A stretch of DNA of 64,000 nt from Leptospira inadai serovar Lyme str. 10 (GTDB lineage: Bacteria; Spirochaetota; Leptospiria; Leptospirales; Leptospiraceae): assembly GCF_000243675.2 (NCBI RefSeq), contig NZ_AHMM02000015.1:604001-668000 (forward strand), in the 5' to 3' direction. A model generated the notes under the pieces. That model ran no database searches. It saw only the letters and a list, made by a program, of their open reading frames with translations, and was not told where the DNA came from. Shown piece by piece: positions 30,730-40,899 of the stretch (the first letter of the stretch is position 1; every line of letters starts with the position of its first letter). Position numbers and translations under genes: made by a program.

Positions 30730-31634
30730 GAGTAGAATACCAAAACTTGTCCGGGAGAGTTGAAGGTTTGTGTCGTTTCGATCCGCCAGGCGGTATTTTG
30801 AAGTTCGCCGATCGTAACGGACTGGTTTCCGGATTGGAATACCTGATCCGGAAGGGAGAAGGTGGATCCGGGGCGTACGGAGACGAGTCCATCCACCCTA
30901 AAACCGATCGAAAATGCAATCGATTTAGAATACGGAAAGCCGATGTTGCAGGAAGCTTCGATTTGGAAATTTAGATTTCTAAGATCCAAATAAACCGTTT
31001 TGACCGATCCGTCGGAGATTCTCTTCACGGATAAGTTTAACAGTATTTTATTATATACTCCGTATATATGGGAGAGAACTCCGTAAGGGACGTCCGGAAA
31101 CCCGTAAAGGAATTGGGAGCGAACGGGGCCTGTAGGAATCGAATCGTTTATCGAGGAAATATCTCCCGCCGGAAAATTGCCCGATATTCCGTACGTACGC
31201 GCATAATTCGATCCTACCGGGTTATCGGAATTTACGCTCGGATCGGACGAATGCATATTCTTAGGGATTCCGATTTCATACTCGTAAATTGCGTCTCGTT
31301 TCGACAGGGAGCCCTTAGGCAATAGGAATGACCGGTTTGGATCCGGCCGAATGAGCAAGTAATATTGTCCTAATTCCACGGAATTTGAATCGATCGTGAT
31401 CTCGTAGGAATCGACCGGTGTGGAGACCGTAAATTTTCCAAGATCCGAATCGGCTTGGTCGTCGGAGTAATAGATTACGGGAAGAATCGGAGTTTTTTGC
31501 GAATCGACTATTCTTGCAATCGCCTGCACTATGGCTTCATTCTCTTTCGTCGAATTACCTATAGTTCCGAACGCGCATCCGATATAAAAAGGGAATTGAA
31601 TCAGAACGACGAATCGTCTTACATCGAATGCCAT
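30714..31634 (-). CDS. putative lipoprotein in the MbnP/MbnH cluster
   Basis: The 306-residue protein has a short leader ending FPFYIGC, a plausible lipobox. The mature part is beta-rich with no recognised catalytic motif. It starts 1 bp after the stop of the di-haem enzyme and overlaps the barrel gene by 16 bp, so it is tightly coupled to both. Function unknown; a surface or periplasmic partner of the copper pair is the simplest inference. Confidence 0.65.
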   Translation of the reverse strand: MAFDVRRFVVLIQFPFYIGCAFGTIGNSTKENEAIVQAIARIVDSQKTPILPVIYYSDDQADSDLGKFTVSTPVDSYEITIDSNSVELGQYYLLIRPDPNRSFLLPKGSLSKRDAIYEYEIGIPKNMHSSDPSVNSDNPVGSNYARTYGISGNFPAGDISSINDSIPTGPVRSQFLYGFPDVPYGVLSHIYGVYNKILLNLSVKRISDGSVKTVYLDLRNLNFQIEASCNIGFPYSKSIAFSIGFRVDGLVSVRPGSTFSLPDQVFQSGNQSVTIGELQNTAWRIETTQTFNSPGQVLVFYSCLFP

Positions 31635-31635
31635 C

Positions 31636-32784
31636 TTAAAAAGGATCCTGAAATCTGCGATTTTGGATAAAGCTCGGATCCGTTAAACTTTTTAAGAATT
31701 CCACGAGGTCGGCTTTTTCCGATTCGGTTAAGGAAAAACTTCGCACGAGAGAATCCCGATTTGGATTCGTTCGTCCGTCTCCAGATCCTCCGCTCGCATA
31801 ATGATTTACGACCGATATCAGATCCGGTATGGAGCCGTCGTGCATATACGGCGCCGTTAGCTCTACATTTCTTAAGGAAGGAGCCCTGAATTTTCCCCTG
31901 TCATTCGCCTTTGCAGTGAACTCGAAGAGTCCTCCGTTCGGCACTTGGTATCGGGACGAATCTAAGCCGTTATTATGAACCGCAAATTCTTCGAAAACGG
32001 TCTCCGAATGAAGGACCGTATCCGTAAAATTGAATCCGGCGTGACAATGAAAGCATTCGGCGCGTTCTCCGAAAAAAAGATTTTTACCTCGAATTGCGGA
32101 TGGGTTCAGCGCATTTAAATGCCCTGCATTATATTTGTCGAATGGAGAGTCGCCAGAGAGTAGCGTTCGTTCGAAACTTGCGATCGCGAAAACGACACTT
32201 TTCAAAGAAATCGGATCCGAGTCCGCGGGATACGCCGCTTGAAATAAAGCTCGATAGACCGAATTTTCTCTTAGTCTTCCGAGGAGTTCCTCTTCCCGGT
32301 CCCTCATTCCCAGCTCTACCGGGTTGTCTCCAAAAATGGGAATCGGGATTTGGTCTTCCAATTTTACGAGTAAAGGATTCGCCCAAGTTTGCCTTACGTT
32401 ATAAGCGATGTTCGATAAGTGCTGGGCGTTGCGAGTGTGTAATTGGCCCGTTGAACCGACGGAAACCGTTAACCCGTCCGTAAACGCTTTTGAAGGTTGA
32501 TGACAGCTTCCGCAGGATTGAGTGTTGTTCGCGGAAAGTCGTTTATCGAAGAATAGTAAACGACCGAGCGTCACTTTTTCTTCCGACATCGGGTTTTCCA
32601 CGGGAACCTTAGGTGTGGGAAATCCCGGAGGAAGATTCCAGGCATAACCCGATCCGCCTTTCCCCAATAAAGCGACGGATAAGAGCGTTGCTTGAAGCGA
32701 AGAATCTTTCTTTTTCGATTCGATTCCTAGTTCGGAGCATGAAAGCGCTAGTAGAACTAGGCTAAATAAATATTGATATTTCAT
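31636..32784 (-). CDS. MbnH-like di-haem MauG-family enzyme
   Basis: The 382-residue protein has a lipoprotein-type leader (LLALSC) and two c-type haem sites, CGSCH at 91-95 and CFHCH at 244-248, in the cytochrome c peroxidase/MauG arrangement. Other family features include LGRLLFFDKRLSANN before the first haem and APYMHDGSIPDL near the C-terminus. In methanotrophs MbnH oxidises a Trp of its partner MbnP to kynurenine. The gene lies 56 bp downstream of an MbnP-like gene, which supports this type over an ordinary peroxidase. It is expected to act in the periplasm. Confidence 0.82.
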   Translation of the reverse strand: MKYQYLFSLVLLALSCSELGIESKKKDSSLQATLLSVALLGKGGSGYAWNLPPGFPTPKVPVENPMSEEKVTLGRLLFFDKRLSANNTQSCGSCHQPSKAFTDGLTVSVGSTGQLHTRNAQHLSNIAYNVRQTWANPLLVKLEDQIPIPIFGDNPVELGMRDREEELLGRLRENSVYRALFQAAYPADSDPISLKSVVFAIASFERTLLSGDSPFDKYNAGHLNALNPSAIRGKNLFFGERAECFHCHAGFNFTDTVLHSETVFEEFAVHNNGLDSSRYQVPNGGLFEFTAKANDRGKFRAPSLRNVELTAPYMHDGSIPDLISVVNHYASGGSGDGRTNPNRDSLVRSFSLTESEKADLVEFLKSLTDPSFIQNRRFQDPF

Positions 32785-32840
32785 AATGATCCGCGCCTGC
32801 TCCTATATCCGGAAAACCCGGAGATAGGAGCAGGATATTC

Positions 32841-33791
32841 TTATTCGTTCGAGATCGAAAAAACCGATTGGGTTCCGGATAAGTTTCCGGTTGAAAAATC
32901 GATTCCAAGGTTTGCGAAAGGAGAAGCGCAAGTCGTCGCATTCTCGGAGTGACAGGAAACACTTCCAGCGCGGATATCCCAACCGTTAACGAGAGCCTTG
33001 AGATCCAATTTTACGGACTGAGTCATGGGATTGTATCCGCCGGGAGGTTCTAGATCGATGACGGCTCTGTTCGGTCTAGAACAGGCGTAAGGCGCGGACA
33101 TGAAACATCCTCCCGAACCCAAATGGAAGACTGCGGTATTTCCGTTTGCGGTCGGGTCGTGGGAAACGAATTCGGCGACTAAAAAGCGATAACCCATCGC
33201 CCATCCCCAAGCTAATCCGCTTACGTTTAAAGGGCTATTCGCGAGAGCTTGATTTTGGTGATTGAATTCCTCGGGAACTCCTACTTCGAAGCGAATGCCT
33301 TTGTAAAGTTTATTGGGTAGCGGGACTTTAATAAGCGAATTGGTATCCGACGTACCCGTACAGTCTCCCGAGTGATCCTCAAAATCCAGCAGGGTTACGG
33401 AGCCGTTCTGCCATTTTCCGTCGGCTATCGATGCCGGTTTCGTTTCGGAACCGTCCGCTTCGAGTAAGGTCAGATTCGAGACGTAAAGCCTCAAATCTTT
33501 TAGGCTGATCGGCATGATTTCCGCTATGTGAAAAGTCCGCACGATTCCTTCCGAAAAGGATTCCGTTCCGGTCGTTCTAAAGGCAGAATGACCCGTAATA
33601 TCCTTGCCGCATTGTAATGGGCTAGCACCCGCCATTGCCTTAAAACGGATTCCGGGAGGAGGACTGCTCGCGAGTATCCCCGCGAGCAGTAAAGGCATAT
33701 TCGATTTTTCTGTGTTTCCGTTACAATTGCCTGAGAGTGCAACGGTCGATGTCAAAAGTAGCGCACGTATCGTTGTTTTTAAAAAGAACAT
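32841..33791 (-). CDS. MbnP-like copper-binding protein (four-Cys metallo-pair family)
   Basis: The 316-residue secreted or lipid-anchored protein (leader ending SGNC) matches the MbnP, or metallo-mystery-pair, family. It has Cys residues in LQCGKD, DCTGT, GGCFMSAPYAC and SVSCHSENATTC. A central LAWGWAMGYRF block holds candidate Trp residues for kynurenine formation. AGGAG precedes the ATG, after a 130-nt leader with two hairpins. It is paired with the di-haem enzyme downstream. The copper role is taken from the methanotroph family; it is not shown here. Confidence 0.8.
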   Translation of the reverse strand: MFFLKTTIRALLLTSTVALSGNCNGNTEKSNMPLLLAGILASSPPPGIRFKAMAGASPLQCGKDITGHSAFRTTGTESFSEGIVRTFHIAEIMPISLKDLRLYVSNLTLLEADGSETKPASIADGKWQNGSVTLLDFEDHSGDCTGTSDTNSLIKVPLPNKLYKGIRFEVGVPEEFNHQNQALANSPLNVSGLAWGWAMGYRFLVAEFVSHDPTANGNTAVFHLGSGGCFMSAPYACSRPNRAVIDLEPPGGYNPMTQSVKLDLKALVNGWDIRAGSVSCHSENATTCASPFANLGIDFSTGNLSGTQSVFSISNE

Positions 33792-33808
33792 TATAATCTC
33801 CTAATGTA

Positions 33809-33869
33809 TCCAGGGTCCGCGATCGAATCGGGTCGCGGGATCCTGGACCGCCTAATGTAAATTAGGCGG
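33809..33869. repeat. two adjacent hairpins in the mbnP-like leader
   Basis: The first hairpin pairs 33809-33822 with 33833-33847 with a small bulge. The second is perfect: CCGCCTAAT (33848-33856), loop GTAA, ATTAGGCGG (33861-33869). They sit directly side by side in the 131 bp between the Cys/His-rich gene stop and the MbnP-like ATG. No T-run follows on the minus strand, so simple termination is doubtful. Confidence 0.55.
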
Positions 33870-33922
33870 TAAAACTAAGCATCGGTCTATAAGTAGCCGA
33901 CGGGTTCGTTCGAAGGGAGATG

Positions 33923-34372
33923 TCAGTAGAAGCGGGGGGGACGTTCGATATCGTTGGAAAGGTCGATGCCGGAAGTTCTGGTTTGTAAGGATATGATGTT
34001 CGATTCCTCGAGGTTCGGGAAAAATCTGAAAGTATCCAGGGTGAATATCTGCGTAACGAGAGTTCCGGTAAGGAACGAAACCTTGTCCTTCGCTTTTGCG
34101 CAGGAACATTTGTGAGCTTCTCCCGAGTCCGCGGATTGGCAATCGGGCAAAGGATGGTTTACCGTGTCGGTATGTAGAGGGAAAGAGTCGACGGCCGCTA
34201 ACTTAGTTTTGAACGATAAATCTTCGGCGGTCGCATGAGTTTCTTTTCGACTGCCATGATTGCATTCGCAAAGTTTGATTTCGTCGGCGAGGATTCCGCC
34301 GAACCACCCGCTACCGAAAACGAGGCTATGAAACAGGAAGCAATGGATTAATACTAAGGTGGTCCCCTTCAT
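33923..34372 (-). CDS. Cys/His-rich secreted protein at the head of the MbnP/MbnH cluster
   Basis: The 149-residue precursor has a signal peptide (cleavage near FGSGW). The mature chain is short and has metal-ligand-rich stretches: CECNHGSRKETHATAED, HTDTVNHPLPDC and EAHKCSCAKAKD. The C-terminal third has no Cys. The start overlaps the upstream STAS gene by 4 bp. The composition suggests metal binding, in line with the cluster, but no family is recognised. Confidence 0.65.
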   Translation of the reverse strand: MKGTTLVLIHCFLFHSLVFGSGWFGGILADEIKLCECNHGSRKETHATAEDLSFKTKLAAVDSFPLHTDTVNHPLPDCQSADSGEAHKCSCAKAKDKVSFLTGTLVTQIFTLDTFRFFPNLEESNIISLQTRTSGIDLSNDIERPPRFY

Positions 34373-34680
34373 TGCAAAGAGATCTTAAGGCGATTCAGAA
34401 CGGACCTGAGTCTTTCGCTTGTTTTGATTTCCACCGGAATTCCGCGGGATTTAAGTTCCGCAAGAAGTTTCAGAATTCGGTTCAGAATGAGAGACGGAAT
34501 TGCGACCACGCTTTCCAAATCCAGCTCGACCGATTTCGGTTGTACGTCTTGGATTTTATTTAAAATTAGGGTAATTTCTTCCGTTTCGACAGAACATACG
34601 TTCCGTACAAACACTACCCTAAACCGATTTTTGTCGGGATAAACGTGAGACTCCGTAAATTGGATAGCGGAAGGTGCCAT
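34369..34680 (-). CDS. STAS-domain protein (anti-sigma antagonist-like)
   Basis: The 103-residue protein resembles a STAS fold: alternating strands and helices with VELDLESVVAIPSLILNRIL where SpoIIAA-like proteins have their conserved D(S/T) region. The usual phosphorylated Ser is not clearly present at that position (VVAIPS), so its partner-switching role is uncertain. It overlaps the Cys/His-rich gene by 4 bp and is the first gene of the minus-strand run. Confidence 0.6.
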   Translation of the reverse strand: MAPSAIQFTESHVYPDKNRFRVVFVRNVCSVETEEITLILNKIQDVQPKSVELDLESVVAIPSLILNRILKLLAELKSRGIPVEIKTSERLRSVLNRLKISLQ

Positions 34681-34817
34681 AAGTTTTAACCAAAATTTCC
34701 CGCATTAGGCTAATCGGGAAACTAAAAAACGAAAGCCTTTTTCAGCGAGAACTATAAAAAAGGAATCATCCATCGATTAGGCCTCTACAAGGCTTTTAGA
34801 AAAAAGTTTCCAGACGA

Positions 34818-36791
34818 ATGCCGATCCCCAAAAAAACAGAGCCTATGCTTGTGCGCACGAGAGTTCTTATCTCCGGGATCGTTTGCATTGTTACGGTTTC
34901 ATTTTTATTTTCTTTCCTTTTCTATTATCCGCTTTCGTTTCGTTTCCCGATCATCGGCTGCGCGTTTCTTTGGATCGGAATTTGTTTTTTAAAACCGATG
35001 TCCGGTTTGTTCCTTTTGTTTGCCGTTCTTCCTTTGTTTGGAAATCATCCGGGCGGACGCTTTATGGAAATCGCAGATTTTCTATTGCTGACTTGGCTTT
35101 GTGGAGCCTATTACAACGCGAAGCGAGCGGATGCTCGCATTCTTATTTTTTTTAAAAGTATAGGAGGAATGTTATCAGGCGGATTCGTTTTTGCCGGATT
35201 CCTAGGACTATTCTTCCAGCCGGATATCGTAAGAGACTGGGAGCATTATCGAACCAATCCGTTTTTCTTTTTTCGTTCGGGTGAATTGGAACCTATGTAT
35301 CCCGTAAAAATGATACTCGTAACGATTTCCATTTACCTCCTGTTCGTACTAGCCGGAGCCTTGAACCGGGAGAAGGGAGGTTTTCGAATTCCGACCGTTC
35401 TATTCGGCGGACTACTAACTGGCTTTAGTGCGACTTTTATTCTCGGGTATTTGGAATTTATCTTTCCTAAAGTATCCGGTTGGCTTGATTTCTATCATAT
35501 ATGGCTGGGAGGATACGTCGATCGGAACGTTCCTCACTCCGTACTTCCTTTCCGGTTCTCGGATGATCGAAGCATTCAATCTTTGTTTTGGAACAGAAGT
35601 TGGTATGCGATGTATTTAATCGCGTGTCTTCCGTTTGCGGCTTTGAGTTTAACGGCTTTCATCAAGAAGGGACGATCGGCCGTGTTCGGATATAATATTT
35701 CGTTTTTATTAATTTCCTGTTTGGTATTCGGTTTTGGATTCACGCTAGTTCTGGTCGGCGCTCGCGGAGCGATCCTGGCTTTCGGCGTTAGCATATTCTG
35801 TTTTCTATCGATAAGCGTATTGTCTTTGAAAAAGGACGGTAAATTCGGCAGAACGCTCGCATTGCGAACGACCCTCGTCTTACTTTGCTTGGCATTACTA
35901 TTTCCTTTTCTTTTTGCGAAGGGCCTCGGATTTCTTTCAGGGGGAGAAGAGCGAAAAGAGCTGTTCTCCGCTGGTATTTTACTTTCTTCCTATTCTCCGA
36001 TTTTTGGAGGGGGGATGGAATCCTACGCTTGGGGCAACGAACATTTTTTGAAGGGGATCGATAAAGGAAGCAGATTACATTCTTCTCATAATCAATTCCT
36101 GCAAGTTTTGTCGGGAGAAGGAGTTTTCGGTTTATTTTTCTTTTGCGCATTATGGGGAACCGCGATCGTTCGCGGAATTCGTTTTTCAATCGGGAATAAG
36201 GGAATAGTTCATCGAATCATACTGTCCTCCCTTCTCGGAATTTTCGCATATAGTTGTGTGCAAGAATGGTTTTTCTTGAGAGCGATACAAATCCCTTTTT
36301 GGATATTGATATTATCAATTACGGGTAAGCGAAGAGCGACCGCCCGCGAATTCAAATTCATAGTCTTTCTCTTTTGCGGACTCCTCGTTGCAGCCCTTTA
36401 TTTGTCCGGCAAAAAGACCTCCCGATTCGGGACGTTTTTCCCGCCGGATCGACCCGGAGAATCGTATCTATTGGAAGGGTCTGGATGGATGAAAATTTCG
36501 GCGCCCAGAAAAATGATCTTGGAAGCCGATTTTCCTTTTTTACAAGAAGCCACGAACCGAAAACGAATTTTAAAACTCTCTAATAATGATTCGGAGGAGA
36601 GGGTAATCCATCTGGAGCCTAGGATGAAGTTAGAGTTTTCGATTTTGCCCGGAGAATTGAAATGGGTCTGCGAGGTCGAGGACGGACCGGAAATCGACGA
36701 ACGGCTGAATTTCTTTCAAAGACTTCTATCCAAGCAAGTGGAAGATCCGGAGCCGAGAAAAATCTGTCTTAAATTTTCCGCGACTCCATAA
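34818..36791 (+). CDS. O-antigen ligase-family membrane protein
   Basis: The 657-residue protein has about ten to twelve transmembrane helices in its first 540 residues and the conserved loop SRLHSSHNQFLQVLSGEGVFGL, which is the Wzy_C/WaaL signature (the His is important for ligation). The C-terminal 115 residues form a soluble domain not found in minimal ligases. It probably joins O-antigen or another glycan to a lipid or protein acceptor at the periplasmic side. A second ATG at 34845 is an alternative start. Confidence 0.82.
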   Translation: MPIPKKTEPMLVRTRVLISGIVCIVTVSFLFSFLFYYPLSFRFPIIGCAFLWIGICFLKPMSGLFLLFAVLPLFGNHPGGRFMEIADFLLLTWLCGAYYNAKRADARILIFFKSIGGMLSGGFVFAGFLGLFFQPDIVRDWEHYRTNPFFFFRSGELEPMYPVKMILVTISIYLLFVLAGALNREKGGFRIPTVLFGGLLTGFSATFILGYLEFIFPKVSGWLDFYHIWLGGYVDRNVPHSVLPFRFSDDRSIQSLFWNRSWYAMYLIACLPFAALSLTAFIKKGRSAVFGYNISFLLISCLVFGFGFTLVLVGARGAILAFGVSIFCFLSISVLSLKKDGKFGRTLALRTTLVLLCLALLFPFLFAKGLGFLSGGEERKELFSAGILLSSYSPIFGGGMESYAWGNEHFLKGIDKGSRLHSSHNQFLQVLSGEGVFGLFFFCALWGTAIVRGIRFSIGNKGIVHRIILSSLLGIFAYSCVQEWFFLRAIQIPFWILILSITGKRRATAREFKFIVFLFCGLLVAALYLSGKKTSRFGTFFPPDRPGESYLLEGSGWMKISAPRKMILEADFPFLQEATNRKRILKLSNNDSEERVIHLEPRMKLEFSILPGELKWVCEVEDGPEIDERLNFFQRLLSKQVEDPEPRKICLKFSATP

Positions 36792-36815
36792 TCTTTTCGA
36801 TTCCATAGGTTGCGT

Positions 36816-37325
36816 TTAAGGAATTTTCGTTTTATTCCATTGAATGATTCCTGCGTCCTCTAATTGACAGGAAGTATAGATGATGTAAGAGCCTAGATCG
36901 ATCGGCTGCGGAGCGGAATTACAAGTGGCATAAAGTTGAACCGCTTGCGCGTATTGTATATCGAACGTAACTCCTATATTCCGAATCGTTGAAGTACATT
37001 TATCCAAGGAAGATTGGGTATAAACTTTAGTATCTTGGATCGTAAAGTTCCTGACTTTAGCGAAGAAATCCTTTAACGCAAGCGCATCGAAACCGCTTAA
37101 TCGGGTGGCTCTGGCCCCTCCGTAATTGGTGCAACTCGGAGGATTGAGTAGGAGAGGGTAGATCTGTGCTACGAAAAGGTCGTTCTCATCGCTCACTGCT
37201 TCCTTGATTTTTAATTTTGCATCGGATCCTCTGACTCCTCCCGGGCCGGCGTATCCGAGATTATTGCAATGTATCGAAATGAAAAATACCAGCAGAATCG
37301 TCAGGAATCGTTTTAATGATATCAT
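36816..37325 (-). CDS. small putative lipoprotein
   Basis: The 169-residue precursor has a hydrophobic leader ending FFISIHC, a loose lipobox. The mature part contains several Cys (NPPSCTNYGG, DKCTST, TCNSAP, TSCQLED) that could form disulfides. GGAG stands 7 bp before the ATG. It lies 24 bp from the convergent ligase gene and 187 bp downstream of icmF on the same strand. Function unknown. Confidence 0.6.
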   Translation of the reverse strand: MISLKRFLTILLVFFISIHCNNLGYAGPGGVRGSDAKLKIKEAVSDENDLFVAQIYPLLLNPPSCTNYGGARATRLSGFDALALKDFFAKVRNFTIQDTKVYTQSSLDKCTSTIRNIGVTFDIQYAQAVQLYATCNSAPQPIDLGSYIIYTSCQLEDAGIIQWNKTKIP

Positions 37326-37512
37326 AAGAGTTCTCCGAAAGTTTATCGTTCCGCCCGGTTTCCTTACGGATCATACCGGAGTTCGGAATCCAAAACTTTG
37401 TCAAAAAATTGCCGGAATTAGGGTTGGAATCAATTCATTTTCGTCGGCGAATCGATTGTTTTTTCGCAATACTGCGATGATAGCGGGTCTATATCATGGT
37501 TTCGGACGGAGT

Positions 37513-40500
37513 TTACATGTTTCGCCGATACTGTCCGCCCACTTCATAAAGAGCCTGGGTCATCTGTCCAAGAGAGCATACTTTAGAAGCTTCCATTAGC
37601 TGGTCGAAGCTGTTGGAGTCTTCGATACAAGCCTCTTGCAGTTTTTGTAATGCTACCGGAGCTTCGTCTCGATTTCTTTCCTGGAATTTACGGAGTTGAA
37701 CTATTTGGACCTTCTTTTCCTCGTCGGTAGAGCGAATAATTTCATCGGGGAGGATCGTAGGCGAGCCGTCCTTTCCCAGAAACGTATTTACTCCGACCAC
37801 CGGAATATAGCCGTTGTGTTTTAAATGTTCGTAATGTAACGATTCTTCCTGGATTTTATTCCTTTGATACATCCTCTCCATCGCGCCCAATACTCCGCCT
37901 CGTTCAGAAATTCTCCGGAATTCGGCTAGTATCGCCTGCTCGACTAGATCCGTTAATTCGTCGATTATGAAGGAACCTTGTAGCGGATTCTCATTATTAG
38001 CCAGACCTAACTCTCGATTGATGATCAATTGAATCGCCATCGCTCTTCTAACGGAGTCCTCGGTCGGAGTCGTTATCGCCTCGTCATACGCGTTGGTATG
38101 AAGGCTATTGCAATTATCATAAATCGCATACAACGCTTGAAGAGTCGTTCGTATATCGTTAAACGCTATTTCCTGTGCGTGCAAAGAGCGTCCGGAGGTT
38201 TGAATATGGTATTTCAACATTTGAGATCGCTCGCCGGCTCCGTATTTGTTCTTCATACTCTTTGCCCAAATTTTTCGGGCAACCCGGCCGATCACGGCGT
38301 ATTCCGCATCTATTCCGTTGGAAAAAAAGAACGAAAGATTCGGGGCGAAGTCGTCTATCTTCATTCCTCTAGAAAGATAATATTCAACATAGGTAAATCC
38401 GTTCGCCAGAGTGAATGCGACTTGGGTGATCGGATTTGCACCAGCCTCGGCGATATGATATCCTGATATCGAAACCGAATAGAAATTGCGCACCTTATTC
38501 CGAATGAAATTCTCCTGAATGTCTCCCATCAATTTTAGGGCGAATTCCGTGGAAAAGATGCAGGTATTCTGAGCTTGGTCTTCCTTTAGAATATCCGCCT
38601 GAACCGTACCTCTTACCGTAGTTAACGTTTCGGCTTTGAGTTTTTCGTAAACTTCTCTGCTTAGGACCTGATCTCCCGTAATTCCCAATAGAAGAAGACC
38701 TAGTCCGTCGTTGCCCTTGGGAATCTCGCCTTTGTAAACGGGCGTTGGAACTCCTTTCGCTCGGTAAATCGCCTGGATTTTCTCCTGGATCTCCTTAGTT
38801 TTCCCTTCCGATCGAATGTATTTTTCGCAGGATTGATCGATAGCGGCGTTTAGAAAAAAAGACAAAAGCATAGGAGCAGGGCCGTTGATCGTCATGGAAA
38901 CGGAGGTGCTAGGTTTGCATAGGTCGAATCCCGAATAGAGTTTCTTCGCGTCGTCTAACGTTGCAATGCTGACCCCTGAGTTCCCGATTTTTCCGTAAAT
39001 ATCGGGTCTTTCCCCCGGATCTTCTCCGTACAGAGTTACCGAGTCAAAGGCCGTGCTCAATCTTTGCGCAGGCATTCCTAAACTGACGTAATGGAATCTC
39101 GCATTTGTGCGTTCCGGGCCGCCTTCTCCCGCGAACATTCTCGTCGGGTCTTCTCCGGTTCGTTTAAACGGAAAAACTCCGGCGGCGAAAGGGAATTCCC
39201 CCGGAAAATTCTCCCTGTAAGACCAGCGGACGATTTCTCCCCAATTCCGAAATTTCGGAACCGCTACTTTCGGAATGCTTATATTACTTAAAGATTTTGT
39301 AAAGTTTGGAACTTTAATTTCCTTATCGCGAACCGAATAGGTAAAGAAATCGCCGGAGTATTTGCCGATTTTCGTCTCCCAATTGCGTAGCAGGTCCCTT
39401 GTCTCGGGACGAAGCTGCGCTTCCTTCCCATGAAATTCTTTTTCGAGATCGGCGGTATTCTTTCCTCTTTCCCGAAGAACCTCGATCGCTCCTTGGATTC
39501 TATATAAGACTTCCGCCAACGAGGCCTCGTTTTCCGCAAAGGAATCGTATTTCTCGCATTCCTCTGCGATTTCGGAAAGATAACGTTGCCGCTCCGGAGG
39601 GATAATATGAATTTTTTGACTGGTTTCCTTCGTAATCGAGAAAGTGGAGTTCCAGCCCAAATCGAATTTCGAATTCAATGCGCTTATCAACGCTGCATAC
39701 AGATTATTCGTTCCAGGATCGTTGAATTGGGATGCGATCGTTCCGTAGACGGGCATTTCATCCGGAGATTCTTCAAAGAGTTTTCGAGATCGTTGGAACT
39801 GCTTTTGCACGTCCCTAATTGCGTCCTGAGCTCCCCGCTTATCGCATTTATTTACGGAGATGAGATCGGCGTAATCGATCATATCTATTTTTTCAAGCTG
39901 GGTCGCGGCTCCGAATTCGGGAGTCATTACATATAAGCTGATGTCCGCGACTTCGGTGATCTCCGAGTCGCTCTGGCCGATTCCGGCGGTTTCGACAATG
40001 ATCAAATCGAATTCGGAACTTCTTAGAATTTCCAGACTCTTTTTTACGTTCTTGTTTAAAGCTATATTCGCCTCTCTGGTTGCGAAGGACCGCATATACA
40101 CGTTCGGATGAGAGATGGAATTCATACGAATTCTATCTCCCAACAAAGCTCCGCCGGTCTTTCTCTTGGAAGGGTCGACCGAAACGATTGCGATCGTCTT
40201 GCTTGGAAAATCCTGTATGAATCGGCGAACGAGCTCATCCGTAAGAGACGATTTTCCTGCGCCACCCGTTCCGGTAATTCCGACAACCGGAATTACGCGA
40301 GACGGGGGAGGGAAATCCAACTTTCCTCCGGCAGGAATGTCTGAGTTATTTTTATCCGTAATACTTTCGACCAAAGAAATGGATTGGGCGATGGCGATCG
40401 GGTTTCGGGTTCTTAAGGCGCCATGAAGATCCCCGTTGAACGTCATAGGCGGAAGAAAATCGGATTTTGTCAGCAGATCGTTGATCATGCCCTGGAGTCC

Positions 40501-40887
40501 CAGGGCCCTTCCGTCATCCGGAGAATAAATTTTAGTAACTCCGTACGCTTCCAATTCTCGGATTTCCTGCGGAAGAATCGTACCTCCGCCTCCTCCGAAA
40601 ACTTTGATATGACCGGCTCCTTTTTCCTTTAATAAATCGATCATGTACTTGAAATATTCTACGTGACCGCCTTGGTAACTCGTGACTGCGATTCCTTGCA
40701 CGTCCTCCTGGATCGCGCATTCCACGATGTCCTTTACGGATCTATTATGCCCGAGATGAACGACTTCCACTCCGGAGGATTGTAGTATTCGTCTCATGAT
40801 ATTGATGGAAGCGTCGTGTCCGTCAAAGAGAGATGCAGCAGTAACGAACTTTAGTTTATGTTTAGGATTGTATGCTTGCGCTTCCAT
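37513..40887 (-). CDS. icmF: fused isobutyryl-CoA mutase and GTPase chaperone
   Basis: The 1124-residue protein joins three parts in the IcmF order. First is a cobalamin-binding domain ([18 protein letters not shown], His as lower ligand). Second is a MeaB-type G3E GTPase ([34 protein letters not shown]). Third is the mutase substrate domain ([40 protein letters not shown]). It rearranges branched acyl-CoA esters such as isobutyryl-CoA with adenosylcobalamin while the GTPase loads and protects the cofactor. AGGAG stands 8 bp before the ATG. An acyltransferase gene ends 12 bp upstream. Confidence 0.93.
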   Translation of the reverse strand: MEAQAYNPKHKLKFVTAASLFDGHDASINIMRRILQSSGVEVVHLGHNRSVKDIVECAIQEDVQGIAVTSYQGGHVEYFKYMIDLLKEKGAGHIKVFGGGGGTILPQEIRELEAYGVTKIYSPDDGRALGLQGMINDLLTKSDFLPPMTFNGDLHGALRTRNPIAIAQSISLVESITDKNNSDIPAGGKLDFPPPSRVIPVVGITGTGGAGKSSLTDELVRRFIQDFPSKTIAIVSVDPSKRKTGGALLGDRIRMNSISHPNVYMRSFATREANIALNKNVKKSLEILRSSEFDLIIVETAGIGQSDSEITEVADISLYVMTPEFGAATQLEKIDMIDYADLISVNKCDKRGAQDAIRDVQKQFQRSRKLFEESPDEMPVYGTIASQFNDPGTNNLYAALISALNSKFDLGWNSTFSITKETSQKIHIIPPERQRYLSEIAEECEKYDSFAENEASLAEVLYRIQGAIEVLRERGKNTADLEKEFHGKEAQLRPETRDLLRNWETKIGKYSGDFFTYSVRDKEIKVPNFTKSLSNISIPKVAVPKFRNWGEIVRWSYRENFPGEFPFAAGVFPFKRTGEDPTRMFAGEGGPERTNARFHYVSLGMPAQRLSTAFDSVTLYGEDPGERPDIYGKIGNSGVSIATLDDAKKLYSGFDLCKPSTSVSMTINGPAPMLLSFFLNAAIDQSCEKYIRSEGKTKEIQEKIQAIYRAKGVPTPVYKGEIPKGNDGLGLLLLGITGDQVLSREVYEKLKAETLTTVRGTVQADILKEDQAQNTCIFSTEFALKLMGDIQENFIRNKVRNFYSVSISGYHIAEAGANPITQVAFTLANGFTYVEYYLSRGMKIDDFAPNLSFFFSNGIDAEYAVIGRVARKIWAKSMKNKYGAGERSQMLKYHIQTSGRSLHAQEIAFNDIRTTLQALYAIYDNCNSLHTNAYDEAITTPTEDSVRRAMAIQLIINRELGLANNENPLQGSFIIDELTDLVEQAILAEFRRISERGGVLGAMERMYQRNKIQEESLHYEHLKHNGYIPVVGVNTFLGKDGSPTILPDEIIRSTDEEKKVQIVQLRKFQERNRDEAPVALQKLQEACIEDSNSFDQLMEASKVCSLGQMTQALYEVGGQYRRNM

Positions 40888-40899
40888 TTCGAAATTCTC

